A stretch of 64,000 bases of DNA. It comes from JADGRF01 sp036382515. Its GTDB lineage: Bacteria; Myxococcota_A; Polyangia; Polyangiales; JAFGIB01. The notes under the pieces are model-generated. The model was given only the letters and a program-made list of their open reading frames with translations. It had not been told where the DNA came from and ran no database searches. Position 1 is the first letter of the stretch, and each line of letters starts with the position of its first letter. The translations under genes and the position numbers were made by a program. The stretch spans positions 38,603-102,602 of the forward strand of contig DASVHQ010000147.1 in NCBI GenBank assembly GCA_036382515.1, given 5' to 3'. Positions 8,539 to 16,353 of this stretch are shown here, in pieces.

Positions 8539-9204
8539 GTGGAGCAGCTTTCCGGCAGCGTCGTGCCCCTCGTGCTTTTGGGGCTCTTGCCGTTCGTGCT
8601 GCTGGCGACCACCAGCTTCGCGAAGCTGTCGATCGTGTTCTCGGTGCTGCGCAACGCGCTGGGCACCGGGCAGGTGCCTTCGGGCATGGTGGTGACCGTG
8701 CTGTCGGCGATCCTGACGGCCTACGTGATGGCGCCCGTCGCACGTGAAATGGCCACTGCGAGCGCTCCGTACGCGCCACGCATCGATCTTCGAACGCCGT
8801 TTGCAGGTGACAGCGGCAAGGCGCTGGCCGAGGTCTTCGACCACGGCAAGGAGCCGCTACGGCGTTTCCTCGAGCACAACGCTGGCCGCGGCGAGGTGGC
8901 GCTGTTCTTCGATCTCGCCAAGCGCGCGCAGCCCGAAGCGAAGACGCAGGACCTCACCGACAAAGACCTGCACATCGTGTTGCCGGCGTTCTTCATCACC
9001 GAGCTCAAGGAAGCCTTCGAGATCGCGTTCCTGCTGCTTGTGCCGTTCCTCGTGATCGATCTGGTGGTGGCGAGCATTCTGGCTGCGCTGGGCATGCAGG
9101 CGCTGGCGCCGGCTGCGGTGGCATTGCCGTTCAAGCTGCTCTTGTTCGTGAGCATCGACGGCTTTCGGGCGTTGATCGAGGCGCTGGTGGCTGGCTACCG
9201 CTGA
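8539..9204 (+). CDS. sctR: Type III export gate protein SctR/FliP
   Basis: The 221-aa protein is a full-length member of the FliP/SctR family. The N-terminal part includes TSFAKLSIVFSVLRNALG and a second helix ending YVMAPV. The C-terminal part includes FLVIDLVVASILAALGMQ and ALPFKLLLFVSIDG. These segments form the core of the export gate in the inner membrane. The SFxKxxxV...LRNALG wording is closer to virulence-type SctR than to flagellar FliP, but the FliO-like neighbour is a flagellar-type partner, so either name is possible. GTG start overlapping the end of the fliO-like gene region. Confidence 0.85.
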   Translation: MEQLSGSVVPLVLLGLLPFVLLATTSFAKLSIVFSVLRNALGTGQVPSGMVVTVLSAILTAYVMAPVAREMATASAPYAPRIDLRTPFAGDSGKALAEVFDHGKEPLRRFLEHNAGRGEVALFFDLAKRAQPEAKTQDLTDKDLHIVLPAFFITELKEAFEIAFLLLVPFLVIDLVVASILAALGMQALAPAAVALPFKLLLFVSIDGFRALIEALVAGYR

Positions 9205-9207
9205 GCG

Positions 9208-9226
9208 GTTGCACGTATCGTGCAAC
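9208..9226. terminator. Hairpin just after sctR/fliP
   Basis: GTTGCAC-gtatc-GTGCAAC is a perfect 7-bp stem starting three bases after the stop at 9204. There is no T-run, so it is a weak terminator candidate at best. It also overlaps the 5' end of the glycosylase remnant. Confidence 0.4.
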
Positions 9227-9520
9227 GTGGTGTTGCAAACCTGGATCGAACGACTGCGCGCGGAGCTCGCAGCGGAGGCCTTTCCCGAGCACGTTACGGC
9301 GTTTCGGCAAGGCATGGCGGTGCACGGGCGCTACGGCCAGCCGTGGCCCAGATGTGGTGCCGCGGTGCAACGCATCGTGTACGCCAAGAACGAGACCAAC
9401 TACTGCCCGCGCTGCCAGACCGAGGGCAAGCTGCTGGAAGATCGCTCGCTCTCGCGGCTGCTCAAGGACGACTGGCCCAAGACGCTCACCGCGCTCGAGG
9501 ACCGGCAGGCTGGCCGCTGA
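9209..9520 (+). pseudogene. C-terminal remnant of an Fpg/Nei-type DNA glycosylase
   Basis: About 100 codons match only the end of the Fpg/Nei family: the helix LQTWIERLRAELA and the zinc-finger region with RCGAAVQRIVYAKNETNYCPRCQ, followed by a short tail. The catalytic N-terminal Pro/Glu half and helix-two-turn-helix are absent, and no such sequence lies upstream because sctR/fliP ends at 9204. The first of the four zinc Cys positions (PCPRC in relatives) is Trp here (PWPRC), a one-base change from TGC to TGG. The only upstream start is a TTG inside a hairpin. Probably a decaying fragment. Confidence 0.7.
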
Positions 9521-9620
9521 CGGGCAACGCGTGCATCTGGTCGAGGATGGGAGCGCACTTCGCCGCTGCAGGCGGCGTGCTTGCGGCGTCTTGCACCGTG
9601 AGTTTGTCAGCGATGTCACA

Positions 9621-9654
9621 GTTGAATCATCCATGGACAGATAGATGATTCAAC
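9621..9654. promoter_or_regulatory. Operator-like inverted repeat before chrB
   Basis: GTTGAATCATC (9621-9631) and GATGATTCAAC (9644-9654) form a perfect 11-bp inverted repeat with a 12-nt spacer, ending three bases before the chrB ATG at 9658. ChrB proteins are known chromate-responsive repressors of chr operons, so this is a natural candidate operator. It is AT-rich compared with its surroundings. No clear -35/-10 pair could be read; an RNA hairpin role is also possible. Confidence 0.75.
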
Positions 9655-9657
9655 CGT

Positions 9658-10653
9658 ATGTTCCGCTGCGTGAGCGCTGCTTCCCAGGAGGTCACCGGCC
9701 GCTGGCTCTTGCTGATCCACCAGCTCCCGCCCAGGCCCAACTACCTGCGCGTGAAGATCGGCCGCCATCTGGCGCGGCTGGGCGCGGTGGCGCTCAAGAA
9801 CACCGTCTACGTGCTGCCGCGCAGCGACGACGCGCAGGAAGACTTCCAGTGGGTGTTGCGCGAGATCCTGGCCGCGGGCGGTGAAGCCACGCTGCTCACG
9901 GCGCAGCTGGTCGATGGGCTGTCCGATCTGGAGGTCGAACGGCTGTTTCGCGCGGCGCGCGATGCCGACTACGCCGAGCTCGCGCAAGAGGCGCGGGCGC
10001 TCGGCAAGCGGCTGGCACGTGGCAAGCCGACCGAGCTGCGTCGTCGTGAGCTCGAGCCCGAAGTGCAGCGGCTGGAGCGCCGTCTGGACGAGGTGGCTCG
10101 GGTCGACTTCTTTGCCGCTGCCGGTCGAGAGGCCGTGCTCGGTCTGGTGGTCGACTTGCGCGCGCGCGTCAGTGAGCCAGTCACGCCGCCGCCCAAGCGG
10201 GGGCGTGGTGACGAACGCAATGCCTACCGCGGGCGCACCTGGGTCACGCGCGTGGACATCCACGTCGACCGCATCGCCAGTGCATGGTTGATTCGGCGCT
10301 TCGTCGACGACAAGGCGCGCTTCAAGCTCGTGCCGGCGAAGGGCTACGTCCCCGAGGCGGGTGAGCTGCGCTTCGACATGTTCGAAGCTGAGTTCTCGCA
10401 CGAGGGAGATCTCTGCACCTTCGAGGTGCTGTGCGCGCGCCTGCAGCTGGTCGCTCCGGGTTTGCGCGCGCTGGCCGAGATCGTGCACGACATCGATCTC
10501 AAGGATGGCAAGTTTGCTCGGCCCGAGACGGCGGGGGTCGCGGCTCTGCTGCATGGCCTCGTGCTCGCACACCCAGTCGACGACGCACGGCTTGCCCGTG
10601 GCAGCGAGCTGTTCGACGAGCTGCTCGCGCATTTCGGAAGCAAGCGGGGATGA
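9658..10653 (+). CDS. chrB: Chromate resistance regulator ChrB
   Basis: The 331-aa protein shows both ChrB regions. The N-terminal region (about residues 15-170) contains WLLLIHQLPPRPNYLRVKI and a segment KNTVYVLPRSD. The C-terminal ChrB domain (about 195-325) contains VDIHVDRIASAWLIRRFVD, FDMFEAEFSHEGDLCTFEVL and IVHDIDLKDGKF. ChrB senses chromate and controls chromate-resistance genes; roles beyond regulation are less certain. A perfect inverted repeat lies directly before the start, and SOD and chrA genes follow, forming a complete resistance operon. Confidence 0.92.
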   Translation: MFRCVSAASQEVTGRWLLLIHQLPPRPNYLRVKIGRHLARLGAVALKNTVYVLPRSDDAQEDFQWVLREILAAGGEATLLTAQLVDGLSDLEVERLFRAARDADYAELAQEARALGKRLARGKPTELRRRELEPEVQRLERRLDEVARVDFFAAAGREAVLGLVVDLRARVSEPVTPPPKRGRGDERNAYRGRTWVTRVDIHVDRIASAWLIRRFVDDKARFKLVPAKGYVPEAGELRFDMFEAEFSHEGDLCTFEVLCARLQLVAPGLRALAEIVHDIDLKDGKFARPETAGVAALLHGLVLAHPVDDARLARGSELFDELLAHFGSKRG

Positions 10654-10708
10654 CGTGCACGTTCACAACGGCTCGTGGGCGCGCGCCGCGCGCTCGGCAG
10701 GAGGAGAA

Positions 10709-11539
10709 ATGACCAAACACAGTCGACGCGAAGTGCTCACCGCGTTCGCGCTCGGAGGTGCAGCGCTGGCTGTCGGTTGCGCGCACGCCGGTGGCTCGGC
10801 GCGCGTCGCCCCGGCGGCAGGCCCTCGCACCGAGCCGAGTCCCACGCCCGAGCCCAAGCTCGCACCAATGCCAACACTTGCATCGCCCACAGGAGACTCA
10901 CGCATGACCGTTCCCACCGCACTGGTCGCCGATCACACGCCCGTGGCATTGCCGTTTGCTGCCGGCTCACTCAATGGGCTCTCCGAGCGCATGATGACCT
11001 CGCACCACGAGAACAACTACACCGGCGCCGTGCGCAATCTCAACGGCGTGGAGAAAGAGCTCGCGCGCATCACCAAGGACACTCCGCCCTTCGTGGTCGC
11101 CGCGCTGCGCGATCGCGAGCTGACCTTTCGCAACTCCAAGGCGCTGCACGAGCACTACTTCGCGAACCTCGGTGGCGACGGGCGCCGCGCGGGCGCGATC
11201 GAGACGGCGCTCGGTCAGGCGTACGGGAGCAGCTCGCACTGGGAAGAACACTTCCGACTCACGGGCCTCGGTCTCGGTGGCGGCAGCGGCTGGGTCACGC
11301 TCTGCTACGAGCTCGACACCGGCGCGCTGCGCACCTGCGCTTCGGGCAACCACACGCAGGTGCTGGCGACCAGCCTGCCGCTGCTGGTGATGGACATGTA
11401 CGAGCACAGCTACCAGATGGACTTCGGTGCCGCAGCGGCGCGCTACATCGACGCCTTCTTCGCGAACGTGAAGTGGGACGAGGTCAATCGTCGTTTCGAG
11501 CGCGCGCAGCGCGCGGCTGCCGCGTTGCGCACAAGCTGA
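10709..11539 (+). CDS. Fe/Mn superoxide dismutase, exported (ChrC-like)
   Basis: ATG 10709 is preceded by AGGAGGAG. The 276-aa protein opens with a twin-arginine motif (SRREVLTAFALGG) and a lipobox-like LAVGC near residue 25, so it is probably exported by Tat and perhaps lipid-anchored. The SOD fold occupies about residues 75-265. Likely metal ligands are in SHHENNY, LHEHYFANLG and MDMYEHSYQMDF (Asp and His). Fe-SODs are found in chr transposons such as TnOtChr (chrC), where they deal with superoxide made during chromate reduction. The export signal is unusual for this family and would place it outside the cytoplasm. Confidence 0.88.
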   Translation: MTKHSRREVLTAFALGGAALAVGCAHAGGSARVAPAAGPRTEPSPTPEPKLAPMPTLASPTGDSRMTVPTALVADHTPVALPFAAGSLNGLSERMMTSHHENNYTGAVRNLNGVEKELARITKDTPPFVVAALRDRELTFRNSKALHEHYFANLGGDGRRAGAIETALGQAYGSSSHWEEHFRLTGLGLGGGSGWVTLCYELDTGALRTCASGNHTQVLATSLPLLVMDMYEHSYQMDFGAAAARYIDAFFANVKWDEVNRRFERAQRAAAALRTS

Positions 11540-11565
11540 TCCTTCTGGGTGTCACGCACTGATCC

Positions 11566-12756
11566 ATGACCAAACCTTCCGTCTCCACAGCTTCGATGGC
11601 GGCCGCGTCGTCGCCGCTCGAGCCATGCACGCTGCGCCAGCTCGTCGGCTACTTCCTACGCTTGGGCAGCGTGGGCTTCGGCGGTCCGATCGCGCTTGCG
11701 GGCTACATGCAGCGTGACCTGGTCGAGGACAAGCGCTGGGTCTCGCGGCAGGACTACGTGGAGGGCTTGGCGCTCGCGCAACTGGCGCCTGGGCCCCTGG
11801 CGGCGCAGCTCGCCATCTACCTCGGCTGGGCGCGCGGCGGAGTGCTGGGCGCAACGTTGGTCGGCGTTGCGTTCGTGCTGCCGTCGTTTCTGATGGTGGT
11901 CGGGCTGTCGGTGCTCTACTTGCGGTTTGGTGGGCTGCCGTGGATGCGCGGCGCGTTCTACGGCGTCGGTGCCGCGGTCATCGCCATCATCGGCCGCAGC
12001 GCACACAAGCTCGCGAAGCTCACGCTGGGCCGCGATGCTCTGCTCTGGGCGCTCTTCGCCGTGAGCGCGACCGTCACGGCCTGGACCGAATCTGAGGTCG
12101 CGTGGCTGTTCTTGCTGAGCGGCGTGCTCGCGATGCTGATCAAGGCACCGCCACGTGGCGCCGTGCCCGGCGCCACGCTGGCCATGCTTCCTCTACCCCT
12201 GTGGTCGATCACGGGGCTCAGTGGTCCGTCGTCAGCTGCAACGATCTGGAAGATTATCTGGTACTTCGCGGAGGCCGGCGCCTTCGTCTTCGGCAGTGGC
12301 CTCGCCATCGTGCCGTTTCTACACGGTGGGGTGGTGACTCGCTTCCACTGGCTGAGCGATCAACAGTTTCTCGACGCGGTCGCCGTCGCGATGATCACAC
12401 CGGGTCCGGTCGTGATCACCGTGGCGTTCATCGGTTATCTGGTGGCTGGCCCGCTGGGCTCGATCGTCGCGGCGCTCGGCACCTTCGTGCCGTGCTACCT
12501 CTTCACGATCTTGCTTGCTCCGTACTTCCGGCGCTTCTCACAAAACCGCAGTCTCAAGGCCTTCGTGGATGGAGTGACCGCTGCGGCGACCGGCGCCATC
12601 GCGGGCGCGGGCTTCGTGCTCGGTCGGCGCGCGCTGATCGACCTGCCCACGCTGCTCATCGCGCTCAGCACGCTGGGCGTGCTGGTGCGATTCAAGAAGG
12701 TGCAGGAGCCGCTGCTGATCGTCGCAGCGGCGCTGGTCGGCTTCGTGTTGCGCTGA
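11566..12756 (+). CDS. chrA: Chromate transporter ChrA
   Basis: The 396-aa, long-chain CHR family protein has two homologous halves. The first has GFGGPIALAGYMQ followed by LALAQLAPGPLAAQLAIYLG. The second has FGSGLAIVPFLHGG and AVAMITPGPVVITVAFIGY. About ten to twelve hydrophobic segments are visible. ChrA expels chromate across the inner membrane. It follows the SOD gene by 26 nt and completes the chrB-SOD-chrA operon. The next gene is convergent, only 11 bp away. Confidence 0.93.
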   Translation: MTKPSVSTASMAAASSPLEPCTLRQLVGYFLRLGSVGFGGPIALAGYMQRDLVEDKRWVSRQDYVEGLALAQLAPGPLAAQLAIYLGWARGGVLGATLVGVAFVLPSFLMVVGLSVLYLRFGGLPWMRGAFYGVGAAVIAIIGRSAHKLAKLTLGRDALLWALFAVSATVTAWTESEVAWLFLLSGVLAMLIKAPPRGAVPGATLAMLPLPLWSITGLSGPSSAATIWKIIWYFAEAGAFVFGSGLAIVPFLHGGVVTRFHWLSDQQFLDAVAVAMITPGPVVITVAFIGYLVAGPLGSIVAALGTFVPCYLFTILLAPYFRRFSQNRSLKAFVDGVTAAATGAIAGAGFVLGRRALIDLPTLLIALSTLGVLVRFKKVQEPLLIVAAALVGFVLR

Positions 12757-12767
12757 CGGCCTGGCGC

Positions 12768-13880
12768 TCACGGCGCGGGCGTCTTGGGGGCCGGCACAGG
12801 CTGACCTTGCGGGAAGCCTGCGGGCAAACTTTCAGCCGGTGGCAGCGGCGCGACCGCGTCGAACTTGATCGCGTCGAGCAGCTCGGGGTGCACCTCGGGC
12901 TTCAGCTGGGCCTTGAGGTTGGCCACCATGCCATCGATGCCGGCCTGGCGGCGCTCGCGCCACAGCCGCATGCGGATGGTCTGGTCCGCGGCCTTCGGCG
13001 TCTCCTCGTGAGCGGCGCGCTGGCCCGTGAGCTTCAGGATGCTGTAGCCGTCGCCGATCTTGATCGCCTCGCTCGTATCGCCCACGGTCTTGAGCGCGAA
13101 CGCGGCCTTCGCGAGCGCCGGGTCGATCACCTGGTTCTCGTCGGCCACGTGGCCCTTGAGATCGAAGTAACCGAGGTCCCCGCCGCGCAGCTTGGTCGCC
13201 TCGTCGACACTGCGGTTGCGTGAGAGCTCGCGGAACGCGCGCATGTCGGCCGCCTTGGCTTCAGCTAGCAGCGCCTTGGCGGCCGGCTCGTTCGGCAGAC
13301 GCAGCTGACTGGCGCGCCGCAGCTCGGGGCGCACGAACTCGTCGATGTGCTCGGCGTAGTACTTCTTCACGTCTTCGGCCGGGATCGACTCGGGCGTGAT
13401 CTTGTCGTCGAACTCCTGCTTGACCATCACCTGCACGGCGTTCTGCTTGACGGCGAAGAGCACCGAATCGTTCTTGTCGTAGCCGCGGCGCGCCGCTTCC
13501 AGTGCGAGCAGCTCGAAGCGTACGGTCTTGTCGAGCAAGGCCTTGAGCGCATCGGGCTCGGCGTAGCGCTTGCGCATGAACACGCTCTGCGCGTTCACGG
13601 CGTCTTCGAGATCGCCCACGGTGACCTGTCCGCCACCGAAGCTTGCGAGCACTTCGGCGCGCCGCGCGGCCTGCGCCGGGTCGGCCGCGGGCGGCGTGCT
13701 CGGACTGCCCGCGCTTAGGGATGTGGTGCTCGCGGGCGGCGTGGCCTTGGCCGCCGAGCTTTGGTCAGCGGCCGCCAGCGCCGGCTTGCCCTTGGGCTCG
13801 GCCTGCGTCGTGGTCGCCGACAGCCAGAGCAGCCCCGCCAGTGCGGGCAGAAGGAACAGGGTGATGGGCGCAATCCGCAT
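12768..13880 (-). CDS. Exported parvulin-type peptidyl-prolyl isomerase (PpiC/SurA-like)
   Basis: ATG 13880 is preferred over an in-frame GTG at 13898 because AAAGGGA lies at normal distance before it. The 370-aa protein has a signal peptide (MRIAPITLFLLPALAGLLWL, cleaved near TTTQA), a Pro/Ala/Ser linker to about residue 80, a SurA-N-like helical part, and a rotamase domain around residues 195-310 with FRELSRNRSVDEATKLRGGD, YFDLKGH and DGYSILKLTGQR. It probably helps outer-membrane protein folding in the periplasm. Downstream minus-strand neighbours are chrA (convergent) and, upstream, an outer-membrane-type protein. Confidence 0.85.
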   Translation of the reverse strand: MRIAPITLFLLPALAGLLWLSATTTQAEPKGKPALAAADQSSAAKATPPASTTSLSAGSPSTPPAADPAQAARRAEVLASFGGGQVTVGDLEDAVNAQSVFMRKRYAEPDALKALLDKTVRFELLALEAARRGYDKNDSVLFAVKQNAVQVMVKQEFDDKITPESIPAEDVKKYYAEHIDEFVRPELRRASQLRLPNEPAAKALLAEAKAADMRAFRELSRNRSVDEATKLRGGDLGYFDLKGHVADENQVIDPALAKAAFALKTVGDTSEAIKIGDGYSILKLTGQRAAHEETPKAADQTIRMRLWRERRQAGIDGMVANLKAQLKPEVHPELLDAIKFDAVAPLPPAESLPAGFPQGQPVPAPKTPAP

Positions 13881-14010
13881 GGCCGCGATCCCTTTCACGT
13901 CGCGCAGACCTGGTCAAGAGCGGCAGCTGTGCCTGCGCGAGCGCCGCCTGCGCGGCCGGCTGCGAATGACAGTCGCGCGCACGCGAACGCGGCGTCTGTT
14001 TGCGCTCAGC

Positions 14011-14973
14011 TCAGATATCGACGCCATACGCGGCCGATAGACCGAACATGAACTGGAAGATGCCGTAGGCCCCTTCGAGCTTCACCGCCAAGTTGCGGAC
14101 CGGCGTGTAGCGCAGCGTGAGCAGCGGCAGCATCGGTAGCACGATGACCGGCGGGATGCGCTTCTCGAGGACGTGGTACTGCGCGCCCTGCTGGTCATAC
14201 GCGTCCGTGCCTGCCGCCACGTTCTGCGGAAGCTCGCAGTACTGGGCATTCGGGTTCAGGGGGCCCACGCAGGGAGCGTAGCCGCCGCGGCCGTTGGGAT
14301 ACGCCTCCGTGCGCGTCATCGACCCGGTGATGATCCCGAAGTCGAGGCCGATCCCGTACTCGAAGCTCAGCTTGTCCGCCACGATTTCGCTCGACCAGAG
14401 CAGCGCACCGGTGACGTGCACCAGGCCGAGCGTGCTCTTGACCCACTCGGTGTCCACATCGGGCTTGCCCTTCTCGTGCATGGGTCCTTCGAAGCCATAG
14501 CCCGCGTACCCCAGCCCCAGCACCAGGCTGAAGCCTTCCTTGCTGCGATGCGTGGCCGTCACGCCGAACGCGGGGTTGCCGATGGTCGGCGGACCCTCGA
14601 GGAACAAGCCGAGCATGAACGACGGCACCCAGACCCCGTGCAGGTATGCCCCGAACCACCAGGTCGGTGGCTCTTTGGTCGCGACCTCTTCGTCTTTGGA
14701 GGTGCTCTCGGATGCGGCATCGATCGCCGCGACGTTGTCGTCGGCTGCTGTCGGTTGGTCCGTGTCGCTCGCGGTGTCCTGCGCCGGCTTCTTCTTGGCG
14801 ATGCTCTCCGCGGACTGGTCCCAGCCGCTGTCGGCGTCGGCCGCGGGCTCGGCGGGCTTCTGTTCCTCGACCTGCTTCGGCGCTTCTTTGTGATGTTTGC
14901 TGCGGTCCCGCGCCAGAGCCGGGGTCGCCGCGAGCAAGACTGCCACACAAACCGTGATCGCCGATGGCCGCAT
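14011..14973 (-). CDS. Predicted outer-membrane protein
   Basis: The 320-aa protein has a signal peptide (MRPSAITVCVAVLLAATPALA), an acidic, Lys/Glu/Asp-rich linker to about residue 95, and then alternating aromatic/Gly-rich strands typical of a small beta-barrel (for example WWFGAYLHGVWVPSFML and FSLVLGLGYAGYGFEG), ending in a hydrophobic residue. Two Cys residues (PCVGPL, YCELPQ) sit in a probable extracellular loop. I do not recognise the family. It lies between the isomerase and rseP genes, all on the minus strand. Confidence 0.65.
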   Translation of the reverse strand: MRPSAITVCVAVLLAATPALARDRSKHHKEAPKQVEEQKPAEPAADADSGWDQSAESIAKKKPAQDTASDTDQPTAADDNVAAIDAASESTSKDEEVATKEPPTWWFGAYLHGVWVPSFMLGLFLEGPPTIGNPAFGVTATHRSKEGFSLVLGLGYAGYGFEGPMHEKGKPDVDTEWVKSTLGLVHVTGALLWSSEIVADKLSFEYGIGLDFGIITGSMTRTEAYPNGRGGYAPCVGPLNPNAQYCELPQNVAAGTDAYDQQGAQYHVLEKRIPPVIVLPMLPLLTLRYTPVRNLAVKLEGAYGIFQFMFGLSAAYGVDI

Positions 14974-15185
14974 CGATCTTCCTCCAGCGCGGGTGCCCGA
15001 GCCCCTACACCGCGCCCGCGCCCATCGTTAGACGGGTTCGCGAGCGCTGTAAAGCGCGCCGTGCGAAAGCTGCGCACGGTGGCCGCGTGGCCTATGTGGC
15101 GCTGCGCGCGGCAGTCGGCTCAAAGCGCAGGCCTGCAGCTGCCGGCGCCACCGCGGGACGCAGCTGGCGACGGCAGCAGCGCGGC

Positions 15186-16223
15186 TCAGCCGACCACGTC
15201 GCGCAGGGTGACCAGCGCGATCACGCCCAAGAGGAAGATCAGCCCCACGGCGTGCACCGCGGCCTCGATGCGCTCGTTGGGTCGGCGGCGCGTGACCACC
15301 TCGTAGCCCAGGAACATCAGCCGCCCGCCGTCGAGCGCCGGCACCGGCAAGAGATTGAAGAGGCCTAGCGCGACCGAGATCAGCATCAGCACCCAGACCA
15401 GCGCGTACACGCCTTGCTCGGCTTGTTCGGCCACCAGCTTGCCCATGCCGACCGGGCCCGTGATGCCTTCGGTGCTACGTCGGCGCGCCAGGTCGGCCAT
15501 GTTGCCGAGGTTCGCCAGGGTGAGCTTGTAGGGCAGCGTGACCGCGAGCATCGCGGCATCGCCCACCGACAGCGGCTGATAGTGGGCTTCGAGCTTGGGC
15601 CACACGCCGATCACGCCGCGCTCCCCCTTGGCCTTGGGGACGATCGTGATGGGCGGCAAAAGCTGGCCGTCGCGCTTCACCACGTATTGCGTGGCCTTAC
15701 CGGCGCGCGGCGCCGTGACCTTGATGAGCTCGCTCACGTCGGCGACTTTGCGTCCGTCGGCCTCGATCACGACGTCGCCGACCTGTAGCCCGGCCTTGGC
15801 CGCCACGGAGTCGGTGTCGAACTTCGCGACCACCATGGGGCGCGTGGGCAGGTCTTCGCGCCAGCCGCTCACGGCCAGACCGAACACCATCAGCGACGCC
15901 GCGAGGTAGTTGGCGAACGGGCCGCCGAAGATGGTCAGTGTGCGCGCGAGGATGCTCTTGTTGGGGTAGAGGCTCGGGTCCTTCGGGTCGAACTCGTCGG
16001 CCGGGTTCATGCCGGCGATCATCACGTACGCGAGGAACGGGATGGCACAGACCTGGAAGACCGTGGGGCTGTCCTTGGGTTGGTACTTCGCGAGCACCGG
16101 CCCGAAGCCGATGCTGAAGCGCGTGACGCGGATGCCGAAGGCGCGCGCCATCAGGTAGTGGCCCGCTTCGTGGACGATCACCAGAAGCGAGATGCCGAGA
16201 ATGGCGACGAGGATCTGGAGCAT
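15186..16223 (-). CDS. rseP: RIP metalloprotease RseP (single PDZ)
   Basis: ATG 16223 gives a 345-aa protein starting exactly at the first membrane helix. The zinc motif HEAGH is at residues 18-22, a PDZ domain spans about 125-205 (AAKAGLQVGDVVIEADGRKV), and the second M50 motif NLLPVPALDGG lies near residue 290. It is a complete intramembrane protease of the regulated-proteolysis pathway. It has one PDZ domain, whereas the gene at the left edge shows two, so the genome carries at least two paralogues. In-frame sequence upstream of 16223 overlaps the divergent gene and lacks family similarity. Confidence 0.9.
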   Translation of the reverse strand: MLQILVAILGISLLVIVHEAGHYLMARAFGIRVTRFSIGFGPVLAKYQPKDSPTVFQVCAIPFLAYVMIAGMNPADEFDPKDPSLYPNKSILARTLTIFGGPFANYLAASLMVFGLAVSGWREDLPTRPMVVAKFDTDSVAAKAGLQVGDVVIEADGRKVADVSELIKVTAPRAGKATQYVVKRDGQLLPPITIVPKAKGERGVIGVWPKLEAHYQPLSVGDAAMLAVTLPYKLTLANLGNMADLARRRSTEGITGPVGMGKLVAEQAEQGVYALVWVLMLISVALGLFNLLPVPALDGGRLMFLGYEVVTRRRPNERIEAAVHAVGLIFLLGVIALVTLRDVVG

Positions 16224-16315
16224 CGGAGGGTTCGGCCCGCGTTGGGTGTGAAGGAGGAAGCATAACGCGGCGGCCTGCGCTCGGCCACCACGGCGTGCGG
16301 CGGGCGGTGCCAGCC

Positions 16316-16346
16316 TTGCGGAATCCGCAGGAAAAACGGCTATGCT
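16316..16346 (+). promoter_or_regulatory. Promoter with -10 box 7 nt before the start codon
   Basis: TATGCT at 16341-16346 lies exactly 7 nt before ATG 16354, the geometry of a leaderless transcript. A possible -35, TTGCGG (16316-16321), is 19 nt away. No ribosome site is present between box and ATG. Confidence 0.5.
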
Positions 16347-16353
16347 GGCTTGC

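Noticed and set aside
5980..8844. Very long open frame on the minus strand opposite the Fe-S oxidoreductase
   Set aside because: Its translation is His/Arg/Glu/Leu-rich with no domain, as expected for the antisense of a GC-rich gene; the plus-strand gene has full family motifs.
8539..9204. Evidence for a flagellar operon
   Set aside because: Only the export-gate pair is present; no fliQ, fliR, flhB or flagellin gene follows.
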